Of a stretch of DNA of 64,000 bases, positions 47,085 to 57,155 are shown piece after piece (positions within the stretch are counted from its first letter, which is position 1; each line of letters opens with the position of its first letter). Both the position numbers and the translations under genes were made by a program. Origin of the DNA: Eutreptiella sp. 'Long Island Sound 2002' (taxonomy: Eukaryota > Euglenozoa > Euglenophyceae > Eutreptiales > Eutreptiaceae); the NCBI GenBank assembly GCA_964036045.1, contig OZ038378.1, positions 36,643,228 to 36,707,227 of the forward strand. Reading direction: 5' to 3'. The notes under the pieces are model-generated. The model was not told where the DNA came from. It was given only the letters and a program-made list of their open reading frames with translations, and did not search any database.

Positions 47085-47900
47085 TTAGTGGTCGCTGGCT
47101 GCATGCCAGGTGCGGATGCGGCTCCAGGGAAATCTTGTTCCATCGCCGAATTCAACAGTACCGCCACCGGCCAGGCCCTCGTACCAGCCGTCGTTGAACA
47201 TGACGTGCACCAATGTTGCAGCTGCTGCACCTGGCTGCTCAGACCGCTCCACACGACGCTGCACTGTTGTGCACTTCCATTCCTGCTGTCGCAACCACTC
47301 AGAGTCCAACGAAGCCACGGTTCTGGAAATCACTGCTGGCGCTGGTATCTGGGAGCATGTTGAATCAGGACACGCTACTGGTTCACCAGGAGGATCTGCT
47401 GCTAGTTCACCAGGAGGATCCGGTGGCAACAGGTGCATGAAGGCTCGCAATCTGGCCTGTCGCATGGCATCGGCATTTGTCAGTGGTCTTGTTGTGGATC
47501 CCAGAGAGAATATTGCAGCTCCTGCTGCTGCCAGTATCGCGCCTGCAGTACGAACCCCTTCCGACAGCAGAAATTCTTGCACAGCATCCTGAACAGCGCG
47601 GTTCCTGGGGGTGTTGGCAGCAACGAAAACAGTACGATCCAGTGGGCACCGGCTGATCCTCCCTGCACAGTCTGTGCAGATCGTGTGTCCACAAGGCAGA
47701 ACTGCAGTGTTCAACAGAACGCAATAGCACACAATGCAGTGATAGTTCTTCTTCGGGGCTTCCACAATGTACCGGACGCTCTCCGCCGAGGGCCTGCGCT
47801 CTGCTGGCGGCGGTTGCTGTAAGTCATCAAGCAAATTTGCGGTCTGCGCTTCTGCAAAATCAGCATCTTCAGATGGCGTGTCACCCGGGCGTCTGGGCAA
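47085..47900 (-). pseudogene. RING-finger protein with C-terminal Tudor/SH3-like segment
   Basis: Residues 54-91 form a RING pattern C-x2-C-x11-C-x-H-x2-C-x2-C-x6-C-x2-D (YHCIVC ... LPCGHTICTDC ... CPLD), typical of ubiquitin E3 ligases with Asp at the last position. The C-terminus (VMFNDGWYEGLAGGGTVEF, about residues 223-241, then DGTRFPWSRIRTW) looks like a small beta barrel. The frame has no ATG at its front (it opens with TTG) and is in frame with the upstream ORF across TAA at 47919, so the two were probably one protein. Its position inside the PIF-like element, divergent to the transposase, matches the accessory gene of such elements, usually Myb-like. Confidence 0.68.
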
Positions 47901-47918
47901 GGAATCGCGCCGTGGAGC

Positions 47919-48968
47919 TTAACCCAACAGCCTCTCTAGGTAGGCCTCAACGGTCTCCTCTTCCGCATGATCTGGTGGCAGGTTCTGTGTCCGCGGTGCT
48001 CGTGCTGAGAACGTCTGCGGCTGAGTCAACGGCTGCGCTTGAGTCAACGTCTCCGGCTGAGCAAGTTGGTTCTCATCAATCACAGAACTGGTGTCACTGT
48101 CCTGATTTTCATCCTCCTCATTCTGCGCGACGTGCCTCCAGCGAGGTTCATCCAAATGACCCTGCCAGTCCCCAATCCAAGGTGCGAGCTCCGTTGCATC
48201 AGTGGCACGTGGTGTGTGCCTGTGTGGAACTCCAGACTTTTTGTATTTGCATAGCGTACAAGTTGCAAACCGCTGTGCATAGGCAATTTGGAAGCTCAGG
48301 CAGTGCGGTGTGCACATTCCAATGCTGCAGTTCTTTGGCACTGGCGCGTAGCATGTGCCAACGGGTGCCTTGCAGCGCCGCTGAGGTGCAGGACCACTGG
48401 TGGGGCGCCATGTCCCTCTGCTTGGCTGCCGGCCCACTGCATTCGGACCCATGAGGTAGCTGGCCAGTGTGTGCTTCCGCCTCTCAAATGAGATGGGGCC
48501 AAGACCAAGAGCGTGCGCATCGGCAGACGCCTCCTTCTGTCTTGCACGCTCAGCCTTTCGAAATTTCTTTTGTTCTCGCCACGCAGGCGCATCCTGCAAA
48601 CTGGTGACAAAGACATCAAACTTTATTTGATCTGCAGTGGTGGGCGTCACCCCTCTCTCAGACAGCATGGCCAGCCACAGTTATCTGGCAGTTTGTTTCC
48701 AGGTGTCCGACGGCAGATCACTATGGTCCCAATACACGGCGTACAAAACATCATCACCAAGCAAACTGCCATGTCCATGCGGCCCAATGCGCGCCGCTAT
48801 CCATTGAGGCGTGTACTCGTTGGGCAGCACCTCGTAAATGCGCGTGAAGTTTCTGCCAGTTCGGCTGAAGATGCAAAGCAACAATCTTTTGAATGAATCC
48901 GTAGTTCTCTGCCCACGCACACCCCTCATGTTGGACGCCCTGGACAGAGGGGTGGAAGCGTGTACCAC
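47919..48968 (-). pseudogene. Accessory protein N-terminal part, interrupted by TAA at 48681
   Basis: Coherent sequence starts near 48880 (FTRIYEVLPNEYTPQWIAAR) and includes LLGDDVLYAVYWDHSDLP, then TAA at 48681 in the same frame. It continues with a charged segment, a Cys-rich part ending CTLCKYKKSGVPHRH and a Gln/Thr-rich acidic end closing with TAA at 47919. It leads in frame into the RING segment. I recognise no family; a DNA-binding accessory role is inferred from position only. Confidence 0.5.
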
Positions 48969-49200
48969 AGCGTGAACTCTTGTAGCGGCGTCGTCTCACG
49001 TTGGACGCCCTGCATACAGGGCTGGAAGCGTGAACCACAGCGTGAACCCTTCTCGCAGCGTCGCCTCATATGATGGACGCCCTGCACAGGGGGATGGAAG
49101 CGTGTACCACGGCGTGAACTCTTGTAGCGGCGTCGCCTCACGTTGGACGCCCTGCACACAGGGATGGAAGCGTGAACCATAGCGTGAACCTTGTCGCATT
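48931..49200 (+). repeat. 70- to 72-bp tandem repeat in the divergent intergenic region
   Basis: TGGACGCCCTG ... CAGGG ... GGAAGCGTG ... CACAGCGTGAAC boxes recur at 48931, 49001, 49073 and 49143. The array lies between the minus-strand accessory gene and the plus-strand transposase, where a two-way promoter would be. A second imperfect repeat (GAGTGGAGGACCATCA twice, about 49240 and 49330) follows. Confidence 0.85.
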
Positions 49201-49603
49201 GTTGGCGGTGCTGTCATCCGCCGCACTGAGACTCATTAAGAGTGGAGGACCATCAGGCACCTTTCACGTCACTTGGCCCGGCTCGCAAGAATCATGGATG
49301 GCAGCGCTTCACTGACACTCCTTGAGAGTGGAGGACCATCAAACACCGTTCCCGCCAAGAGCCATGGATTGCTTCGTTGCCCTCACTGTTGATTTCATAG
49401 ACAGCAAATATCTGAGACAATGAAAGAAGAATGTTACTCATTAGTTATATTAGCACTATTAGAATTTTTTTCCGCTGTTGTTATATCGTTTCTGCACTGC
49501 TCAATCATTTCAGTGCTTCCGTCCTTAAGTCTTGCAGTTTACGTGGATCTCTGTGGATTGTTCTGATAGCGGCGCCTCCCCGCACTGCGCTCCACTTGCA
49601 GCA

Positions 49604-50407
49604 ATGCCGCTCATGAATGCCACCGGGTACAGAATGGGATTTCTGCTGTTCCTGCTGGCAAATTCCATTTTCACATTAGAGGACTTTGTAATTACAATCT
49701 CTTTCCTGCGATTGGGGTACACCCAGATTGCATGTGCAAGGACATTGGGAATTGGTCAGGACTACTGTATCCAAGTACTACCTGACGTGTCACAACGGGT
49801 TCACCTGTGGGATACGTTCACCGATGCTTTTGAACGCCGATGGGAATTCCACCAACACAGTCATCCAATTCAGCGCCATGTGTCTGCTATTGTCGATAGC
49901 ACGCATGTGGCAATCCAGTCACCTTCGCACCCGGTAGACCGGGAGCTGTTCTGGTTCGACAAACCCACTTACCGCGGGCATGCGCTCGTGTTTAATGCCA
50001 TGATCAACTGGGGGCGCGAGATCATTGCCTGCTCGTGGTGGTATCTGCCCCGTGCCACCGATGCTGAGATGACGGCGGACATGGATGCATCCATTACCTG
50101 GAACTTTAATGGTCCTCGGCCTGACTTCCGCCTTGGTGACTGTCACTACAGCACCGCGGACAACATGTTCTGCCGTGTGGCCAGGGGGGATGGCCGATTG
50201 ACCTGGTTCACGGTGCATTACAACCAGATGATCAATGAAGGCCGTCATCTAGTGGAGAATGTTTTCAGCAATGTTAAGAAATGGCGATTCTGGAACGGCC
50301 GTGATGAGGCTCCCGGGCGCCCGTATAACTACGACTTCCTTGCCGGCCTGTTCATCTTCTGCTGTAACCTACATAACATGGAGCAGAGGTACACCGAAAG
50401 TCTATAA
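49604..50407 (+). CDS. PIF/Harbinger-type DDE transposase (DDE_Tnp_4-like)
   Basis: The frame is open from 49532, but the first ATG is 49604, giving 267 residues, shorter than usual for the family, so an upstream exon is possible. An N-terminal helix-turn-helix-like region (FLRLGYTQIACARTLGIG) precedes the core. Catalytic candidates are Asp in AIVDSTHVAIQSP (49895), Asp in LGDCHYS (50138) and Glu in GRHLVENVFSNVKKW (50255), in the order and context of HARBI1-like transposases. The core is uninterrupted, unlike the other elements here. It ends with TAA 115 bp before two 120-bp repeats. Confidence 0.85.
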   Translation: MPLMNATGYRMGFLLFLLANSIFTLEDFVITISFLRLGYTQIACARTLGIGQDYCIQVLPDVSQRVHLWDTFTDAFERRWEFHQHSHPIQRHVSAIVDSTHVAIQSPSHPVDRELFWFDKPTYRGHALVFNAMINWGREIIACSWWYLPRATDAEMTADMDASITWNFNGPRPDFRLGDCHYSTADNMFCRVARGDGRLTWFTVHYNQMINEGRHLVENVFSNVKKWRFWNGRDEAPGRPYNYDFLAGLFIFCCNLHNMEQRYTESL

Positions 50408-50463
50408 CGATAATAGTACTGCGTATTGTGTTTTGGGGCACAGGAACTGTTTCGTACGCAATC

Positions 50464-50700
50464 ACGTAGCAATCATTTTCTTTTTCAAAACCGAGAATTG
50501 GTGTGCAGCAAGGCGGGTTGTCAACCTAAACAGAAACGCAGGACACGCAGGAACAGGATGAAATACCACCAAGCTCAGGAAGCGGGTAGCAATCTTCTTC
50601 TTTTTTGAAACGAATTAAATGGTGTACATGAAGCGGGTTGTCAGCCGGGAAGGTCACAATAGGCATGCAAGAACAGTACGAAATACCACCAAACGCTGAA
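50464..50700 (+). repeat. 120-bp direct repeat, two copies
   Basis: GTAGCAATC-T/C-TTTT ... GCGGGTTGTCA ... GAAATACCACCAA boxes recur at 50467 and 50587 with moderate divergence. They lie between the transposase and the right decamer array. Confidence 0.8.
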
Positions 50701-50750
50701 TGAACGCAAAATGGTTGTTTTCGTAGTGAAAACAAGCAGAAATTTTGGAC

Positions 50751-50880
50751 CCTGTCGTATCCTGCCGTATCCTGCCGTATCCTGCCGTATCCTGCCGTAA
50801 CCTGCCGTATCCTGCCATATCCTGCGTATCCTGCCGTATCCTGCCGTATCCTGCCGTATCCTGCCGTAACCTGCCGTATC
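50751..50880 (+). repeat. Decamer array GTATCCTGCC, right end
   Basis: About 13 copies including GTAACCTGCC variants. The array ends 24 bp before the right end of the PIF-like element and has the same sequence and direction as the left array. Confidence 0.92.
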
Positions 50881-50964
50881 GAATACGCGTAACAGGGAAA
50901 CCCCAATAGTGTTAGATCACTAATCACTAAAGCCGTCCAAATGGAAAATAATACGGTGCCGCAG

Positions 50965-51830
50965 CTGCCGTCTAGAGGTTCGGGTACTAGTGCTGCCCAA
51001 AAGTTGAAAACAGCATTGAGAATGGTATGGGTAAACAATTGAACTTCGTTTCCTTGCTCAGATGTGCATTGGTGTCGTGCATTCAACCAAACTACGTGAT
51101 TTTTGCGCAACAATTACTTGTGTTTTGTTTTTGTAAGTGAACTCCGCTTCCGTCTAGAGGTTTGGGTATTAGGGTGCTCCCCGAAAGGTCAAAAAGCCAT
51201 TGAGAATCGCTTGGGTAAATAATGATTGCAATTGAATCTCGTTTCCTTGCTTACATGTGCCTTGGTGTCGTGCATTCAACCAAACTACGTGATTTTTGCA
51301 CAACAATTCCTTGTGTTTGGTTTTTGTAAGTGAAATCAGCTTCCGTCTAGAGTTTTGGGTACTAGGGTGCTCCCTGAAAGGGTAAAAACGCATTGAGAAT
51401 GGTATGGGTACATAATGATTGCGATTGAACTTTGTTTCCTTGCTTAGATGTGCCTAGGTGTCATGCAATCAACCAAACTACGTGATTTTTGCGCAAAAAT
51501 CACTTATGCTTGGTTTTCATAAGTGAAATCAGCTTCCGTCTAGAGGTTTGGGTACTAGGGTGCACCGTGAAAGGTTAAAAACGCATTGAGAATGGTATGG
51601 TTAAATATTGGTTGCAATGGAACTTCGTTTCCTTGCTTAGATGTGCCTTGGTGTCGTGCATTCAACCAAACTACGTGATTTTTGCACAAAAAACACTTAT
51701 GCTTGGTTTTTGTAAGTGAAATCAGTTTCCGTCTAGAGGTTTGGGTACTAGGGTGCCCCCCGAAAGGTTAAAAACGCATTGAGAATGATATGGGTACATA
51801 ATGATTGCAAGTTAGAAGGATAAAGGCATT
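50965..51830 (+). repeat. 193-bp tandem repeat, about 4.5 copies, right arm of the 7786-bp element
   Basis: TCTAGAGGTTTGGGTACTAG marks copies at 50971, 51153, 51346, 51539 and 51732; the last three steps are 193 bp each. Each copy also holds GTGTCGTGCATTCAACCAAA. No coding sequence is supported. Confidence 0.92.
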
Positions 51831-51862
51831 AAGTCAAAACCGTGCAAAAGTTGTGAAAAAGA

Positions 51863-52195
51863 AGTGGAATCAGTGCAAGCTGTTAAAAAAGATGGGATGC
51901 CAAGAGGTGCCATCCCGGTTGTGCTAATGCGCAATTTGGCCTTGGGGAACACTTATACGATAATAATTTATGTCCAAGGTGGCAAGTTAGAAGGACGTGA
52001 AATCAGTGAGAAACGTTCTGAAAAAGAAGTGGAATCAGTGCAAGCAGTGAAAAAAGATCGGGTGCCAAGAGGTGCCATCCCGGTTGTGCTAATGCGCATT
52101 TTGGCTGTGGGGAACACTTATACGATAATATTTCATGTCCACGGTGGCAAGTTACAAGGAAGTGAAATCAGTGAAAAAAGTTCTGAAAAAGAAGT
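51863..52195 (+). repeat. 166-bp direct repeat, two copies
   Basis: GTGGAATCAGTGCAAGC starts copies at 51863 and 52029, with GTGCCATCCCGGTTGTGCTA inside. The second copy abuts the right terminal inverted repeat. The 112-codon frame across it is a repeat artefact. Confidence 0.88.
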
Positions 52196-52229
52196 GAAAT
52201 GAGTTTTGTGACGAAGGTTCAGCTTAAGG
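52189..52229 (-). repeat. Right terminal inverted repeat of the 7786-bp element
   Basis: Read on the minus strand it begins CCTTAAGCTGA and contains the same GTCACAAAACT box. It is followed on the plus strand by AT at 52230-52231. Confidence 0.85.
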
Positions 52230-53428
52230 ATGACGCAGTTATAGACTGAATGAGGGGAGCCTCGTCTGTCGCGGGTAGATATGCGACCTCCAAAAGGAGC
52301 GGAGATGTCAATGTGAGTCATACCGCGCATGACATGTAGCTCGGTCTTCTGCACATTCATATCCAATCGCAATTCCCTGGCGGGGCCATCAAAGGCTTCA
52401 AAAACTGTCTGGATATCCTCTTTGGATCGAGCCCGAAAGAGGATATCGTCGGCAAAAGCATGGATGCTTTTGTCTAACCCCCATTGATCTTACGAGTCTA
52501 AAAAGTAAAACATGAGATTCAAGTATAAAATGAAAAGAAGGGGGCTAAGGGGGCAGCCTTGCCTGACACCGCGTAACTGCAGGCGGCCTGCAGTGGTGTA
52601 GCCCTCTACTAGGGGTTCCCCGTAGGCATGGTGGTAAAGCCATTAAATTGAGGCAATTAATTTTTCATGAAGGCCATAGCCCCTCAGTACAGTCCACAAA
52701 GCCTTCAACGGGACTGAGTTGAAGGCCTTGTTGAAATCCATGTAGAGATGATAGAGCCTACCCTGACCCAGTAGTGTGCATGCGACTACATCGTAAATAT
52801 GGTCGCCGCATCTGTGCAACTGCAAACCTCCGTGCTGACAGAGGTGTAGGAGCTGGTGAGTTCTGGTCTCACCGGTGAGGAGCTGACACTGCCAAGCCGC
52901 GGAGAGCTTAACAAGAGTCTGGATCAGGCAGATGGGTCTGTAATTAGCTGCTTCTTTGGGGTCCCCCCTTTTCAAAAGGAGGCACACCCTCGCTCTCGAC
53001 CAGTCGTCAGGGGGTCCGTAGAGAAGGACATGATGAATTGCTCGCAAGAGCAACTCCTGAAGGGAGTGTGGTAGTAGAGAAACTACATAATAATTGAACT
53101 CATCTCCCCCTGTGGCTTTTGCAGGGTTGGCAGCCATGGTAATGTTGCGAAGCCAACTGATTGTAGGTAACTCCATCTCTTTTGCTCTAGTTGCAGGTGA
53201 CCATTTGGGAAGCTTGGAAGGAAACTGGTCCAGGGTATCTTGTGACACCTCAAAGGCCCGAACGCCTCCCAAGTGTGACAAACAGCGAGAAAAAAATTCA
53301 CAAACCTTACTTGGTTCAGAGACAAGGGTGGGAGGCTGCGTAGAGTGGTCCCACAGGTGAATGGGTGCTCTGTGGCGTGGGTTCAGCGCTTGATCAATTA
53401 CCCTTTTAATTTTGCTTCCCCGGACCAT
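52230..53428 (-). pseudogene. LINE reverse transcriptase, catalytic part
   Basis: From 53428: a linker, then RT motifs NYRPICLIQTLVKL and LYMDFNKAFNSV (first catalytic Asp), TAA at 52643, then RGVRQGCPLSPLLF, TAA at 52490 and HAFADDILF (FADD 52445-52456). The reading continues to KTELHVMRGM and is cut by the insertion at 52230. Both TAA codons are in frame with the flanking domain, so they are nonsense changes rather than frameshifts. Confidence 0.88.
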
Positions 53429-53741
53429 GCTGTAGTGAAGACGCTTTTTCTGCTTGGTCTCAAATCCCTTGCGCTAATTTTTCATTGAGGTCTTGAAGCC
53501 GACGAAAGGTTTGTTTCCTTCTGTCGGTGTCCTTGGTGAGAGAGGCGAGTGTGCGTTTAAATTGTCTCTTCAACCTGCAGTCCCTGTGCTCTACCGGGGG
53601 CTTTGTTATTTCGTGGAAGGCATTAGCTTTCTAGTTGGTGGCAAGACCTACAAAATCACAGAACACATATGTGGATACCTGCTGACTCAGCAACCCAGAC
53701 GCCCAGTCTTCCAGCGGGCGTACTTTAGATAGGAATACGCT

Positions 53742-54610
53742 CTATTCGCCTTGAGTGAGTCTCCTGAAACACGTGTGTCCAGACTGTGGGGGGGGGTAGA
53801 CAGGGGTACAGGGGGTGCGGAAGGTGCAAGTGACCGGGTCGTGATCAGAAGTGCAGTCACAATCGAGAATATCAGCATCTAGTAGACTCCAGGAGGGCAC
53901 AGACTGTAAGACAGTGGAGACGTGGAGGAGGCCAATTTGTGTGTTGCACTGAAGCAGTGCCCATTTGTAGCGTGTGTACGCCAGCTTATTTTTGTGTTTG
54001 GTGCCAAAGGTATCAATTGCAGTTTTTTTTTTAATCAGCATGCTGAGCCAGTTCCATCTGTTGGTGGTCCTGCCGTTGGTATCGAGGCATGACAGCTGGG
54101 CATTGAAATCACCCCCGATGACGAGCCGGGGGTATCTTGAAAACAGGTCGTTGAGAGCTTTTTCGATTTCAGAGCGCCTCGGGGACTGAGCATACACAGA
54201 AACCAACAGTATGGGAGGAATCCAAGGAAGGTGCAAAAGTACAGTGCACAGGGCTCCTGGGACTGTGGACTTAAGCTCGTAGCAGAACGGCGCTAGTCGA
54301 GTGGAGACCACTATACATGTCCCTTCTCCACCCGCTTGACAGATGCAGGAGAAAACCCTGGGTCGTACCCCTGTGCATGACCAACCAAAGGGCTTCTGGG
54401 GTGTGATTGATTTCCTGGTGGTACATCACATCCCAACCGTCATGGAGGTCAGCATGAATGAAAGCCTCTGGTTTTTGTTTATTTAGATTGTGTGATCGAA
54501 ACCTGATTTCTCTGTGGTTGTCAGGGGGTGGGGCAGTACCGCTTCTTGGCTGAGAAACTGTGGGGGTTGGTCCAGGTTCAACTTCAGCTTCACCTATGAT
54601 TTTAGGAGCT
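53742..54610 (-). pseudogene. LINE apurinic-type endonuclease
   Basis: The N-terminal part (about 54600-54330) reads FRSHNLNKQKPEAFIH and MYHQEINHTPEAL, giving the QE motif. After a frameshift near 54340 the main frame (54311-53742) has LLVSVYAQSP, the metal/DNA motif VIGGDFNAQL and the catalytic SDHDPVTCTF. This order is typical of APE endonucleases that nick target DNA for LINE integration. No upstream ORF1 was found; the element seems cut off by satellites near 54620. Confidence 0.85.
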
Positions 54611-54639
54611 GCTTTTTCCCAAAGTTCAAAAAGTCAACA

Positions 54640-57155
54640 GAAAGGGGTTTTTCGCGGTAATTGACCTATTTTTTTGGTTTCTACTGCCCCAAAATAGGGG
54701 GGGGGTCGTCCTACCCGAGTTGTGTCTAAAAATATCGAAAACCCTCAAATTTGGCCTATTTTGTGGTATTTTTGCCTCCTCTGGGCTGGTCCTGCAGAAC
54801 AGTGCTGCACACCAGTGTACCTGCCTATAGAGGATTTTCGACAGACATTCCAATTTCCTTTGGATTCTCTGGCCCCAAAATAGGGATGGGGGGGTTTCTC
54901 CCACCCAAGCTTTCTCCCAAACCATCAAAAACCCTGGAATTTGGCCTATTTTGGAGTATTTTTGTCTGCTCTGGGGTGGTGCAGCAGAACAGTGCTGCAC
55001 ACCAGTGTACCTGTATAGTATAGTATAGGCACGAAAAAACCATGAAAATAGGTTTTGTACCCAAAAAGACCAAAAGTAACCTTTTGGTTTAATTATACAC
55101 CCCCCAAAATAGCAGGGGGGGGGGTTCCTCCTACCCCACTGCTCCCCAAAAATAACAACCTAAGCCTCAAACATGTGTGTGTACGGTGATAGGCACGCAA
55201 AAGCCTACCTATGAACCATATGGAAATGGACCACAAACGGTGCAAAATAGGGCCAAAAACACCTCAAATGTTCATCGCTCATCCCATTCTTATGCACATA
55301 CTATCATTTTTATGTATTTCCTTGGCGTATTTCGCATTTTTGCAACTAGCATCCTCCAATCGGGAGGGGGGGTGGTTCAGCTGCTTCTTTCAGGCTAAAA
55401 AAAACAAACAATTTTTGATAAAAAAATGGCCATTTTTCGCCGATTTCGTTGAAAAATGGCGGATTTTGGGGCATAAGAATGCTGTAAATTGTGTTTGGGC
55501 AATCGGTGTGTCCACACATCATGTATTCTTGCATCCAGCACCCTCAAAACGGGGGGGGGGGGGCTCTGCAACAGCCTGTCTGGAGCCAAAATACTCAATT
55601 TTTGACCAAGAAACGGCCATTTTTGGCAGTTTTTCGATGAAAAATAGCACATTTTGGTGCATACAGATGCTGTAGATTGTGCTTCCGTAGTCCGTGCGTG
55701 CATACAACTTGCTCTTTTGCATCCAGCACCCTCAAAATAGGGGGGGGGATCCTTCAACTGCTTGTACGAAGCCAAAAAAAATCAATATGTGACCAGAAAA
55801 GGGCCATTTGTGGCCGTTTTTGTCGTGAAAAACGGCAAAATTTGGTGCATACGGATGCTGTAAATTGTGTTTGCGTGATCTGTGTGTCCCTACAATCTGC
55901 TTGTTCGTATCCAGCACCCTCAAAATAGGGGGGCAGTCTTCAACCGCTTGTCTGAGGCCAAAAAAAATCATTTTTTGACCAAAAAATGGCCATTTTAGCC
56001 GTTTTTTCCATGAGAAATGGCAAATTGTGGTGCATACGGATGCTACAAAATGTGTTGTCGTGATCTTTGTGTGACCACAACTTGCTTTATTGCATCCAGC
56101 ACCCTCAAATTAGGGGGGGAGGTCGGTGATAGGTGATCGGTGATAGGTGCTCAAAACCCTACCTATGAACCATATGGATATGGAGCGCAAAAGGTGCAAA
56201 AACGGGCCAAAAACACCTCAAATCTACATCGCTCATCCCATTCTTATGCCCGGAGTATCATAGTTTATGTAGCTCTGATCATTCAAATGCATACAATACC
56301 AACCCAAGCCCCAAACATGTGTGTCCACGGTGATAGGTGATCAAAACCCTACCTATGAACCATATGGATATTGGAGCGCAAACGGTGCAAAATAGGGCCA
56401 AAAAAACCTCAAATCTTCATCGTTCATCCCATTCTTATGCACATACTATCATATTATATGTAGCACCTATCATACAAATGCTTACAATAACAACCTAAGC
56501 CCCAAACATGTGTGTCTACGGTGATAGGCACCCAAAAACCCACCTATGAACCATATGGAAATGGACTACAAAACGGTGCAAAATAGGGCCAAAAACACCT
56601 CAAATGTTCATCGTTCATCCCATTCTTATGCACATACTATCATATTGTATGTAGTTATTATCATTCAAATGCATACAATACCAACCCAAGCCCCTAACAT
56701 GTGGGTGGACAGTGATAGGTGGTCAAAACCCTACCTATGAACCATATGCATATTTGACCACAAACGGTGCAAAATAGGGCAAAGAACACCTCAAATGTTC
56801 ATCGTTCATCCCATTCTTATGCACATACTATCATATTATATGTAGCCCCCATCATGCAAATGCTTACAATAACAACCTAAGCCCCAAACATGTGTGTGTA
56901 CGGTGATAGGCACGCAAAAGCCTACCTATGAACCATATGGAAATGGACCACAAACGGTGCAAAATAGGGCCAAAAACACCTCAAATGTTCATTGTTCATC
57001 CCATTCTTCTGCACATAGTATCATATTTTATGTAGTTCTTATCAATCAAATGCATACAATACCAACCCAAGCCCCAAACATGTGTGTGGACGGTGATAGG
57101 TGATAAAAACCCTACCTATGAACCATATGGATATTGGGCCCCATGGTGCATGAGA
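54640..57155 (+). repeat. Block of three satellite families with periods of 182-191 bp
   Basis: Family A (54640-55025) has GCAGAACAGTGCTGCACACC at 54794 and 54984, 190 bp apart. Family B (about 55340-56120) has GCATCCAGCACCCTCAAAA followed by a G-run at 55531, 55719, 55907 and 56092. Family C has ACCTATGAACCATATGG after a GTGATAGG box, once near 55182 and then about every 190 bp from 56140 to 57092. G-runs of 8-11 are frequent. Short frames here are not genes. Confidence 0.9.

Larger units (their letters stand above)
44585..50904. mobile_element. PIF/Harbinger-like DNA transposon nested in the 7786-bp element
   Basis: The left end GGGGTGTCCCT and inverted right end GGGGTTTCCCT match at 10 of 11 bases, and a TACGCGTAT box follows at both ends with a short extra segment on the left. 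Both sides are flanked by AAT (44582-44584, 50905-50907), a 3-bp duplication as in PIF/Harbinger. It carries a DDE transposase on plus near the right end and a RING protein gene on minus. Arrays of GTATCCTGCC lie just inside both ends. Confidence 0.72.
44444..52229. mobile_element. DNA transposon with CCTTAAGC ends, inserted in the LINE
   Basis: The left end reads CCTTAAGCTGACCC and the right end, inverted, CCTTAAGCTGAACC; about 41 bp at each end match with six or seven differences. Both are flanked by AT, giving a 2-bp duplication, although AT is self-complementary and could be part of the inverted repeat. Its own DNA is only a 138-bp left arm and a 1.3-kb right arm made of tandem repeats; the rest is a second, nested element. 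No transposase can be assigned to it with certainty. Confidence 0.85.
42599..54610 (-). mobile_element. APE-type LINE, split by a 7786-bp insertion
   Basis: The right fragment 52230-54610 has an apurinic endonuclease, then RT motifs up to FADD. The left fragment 42599-44443 resumes at VKYLGV of the RT thumb and continues to RNase H and zinc motifs. Joining the fragments at the AT dinucleotide shared by both breakpoints (44442-44443 and 52230-52231) restores the frame exactly. Four in-frame TAA codons (52643, 52490, 43397, 42776) and frameshifts in the endonuclease region show that it is dead. Confidence 0.88.

Noticed and set aside
1343-52645. Variant genetic code with TAA and TAG as glutamine
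   Set aside because: TGA also interrupts frames, and the longest intact frames use only CAA/CAG for Gln; mutation decay explains the pattern without a new code. Kept as a testable alternative in the findings.
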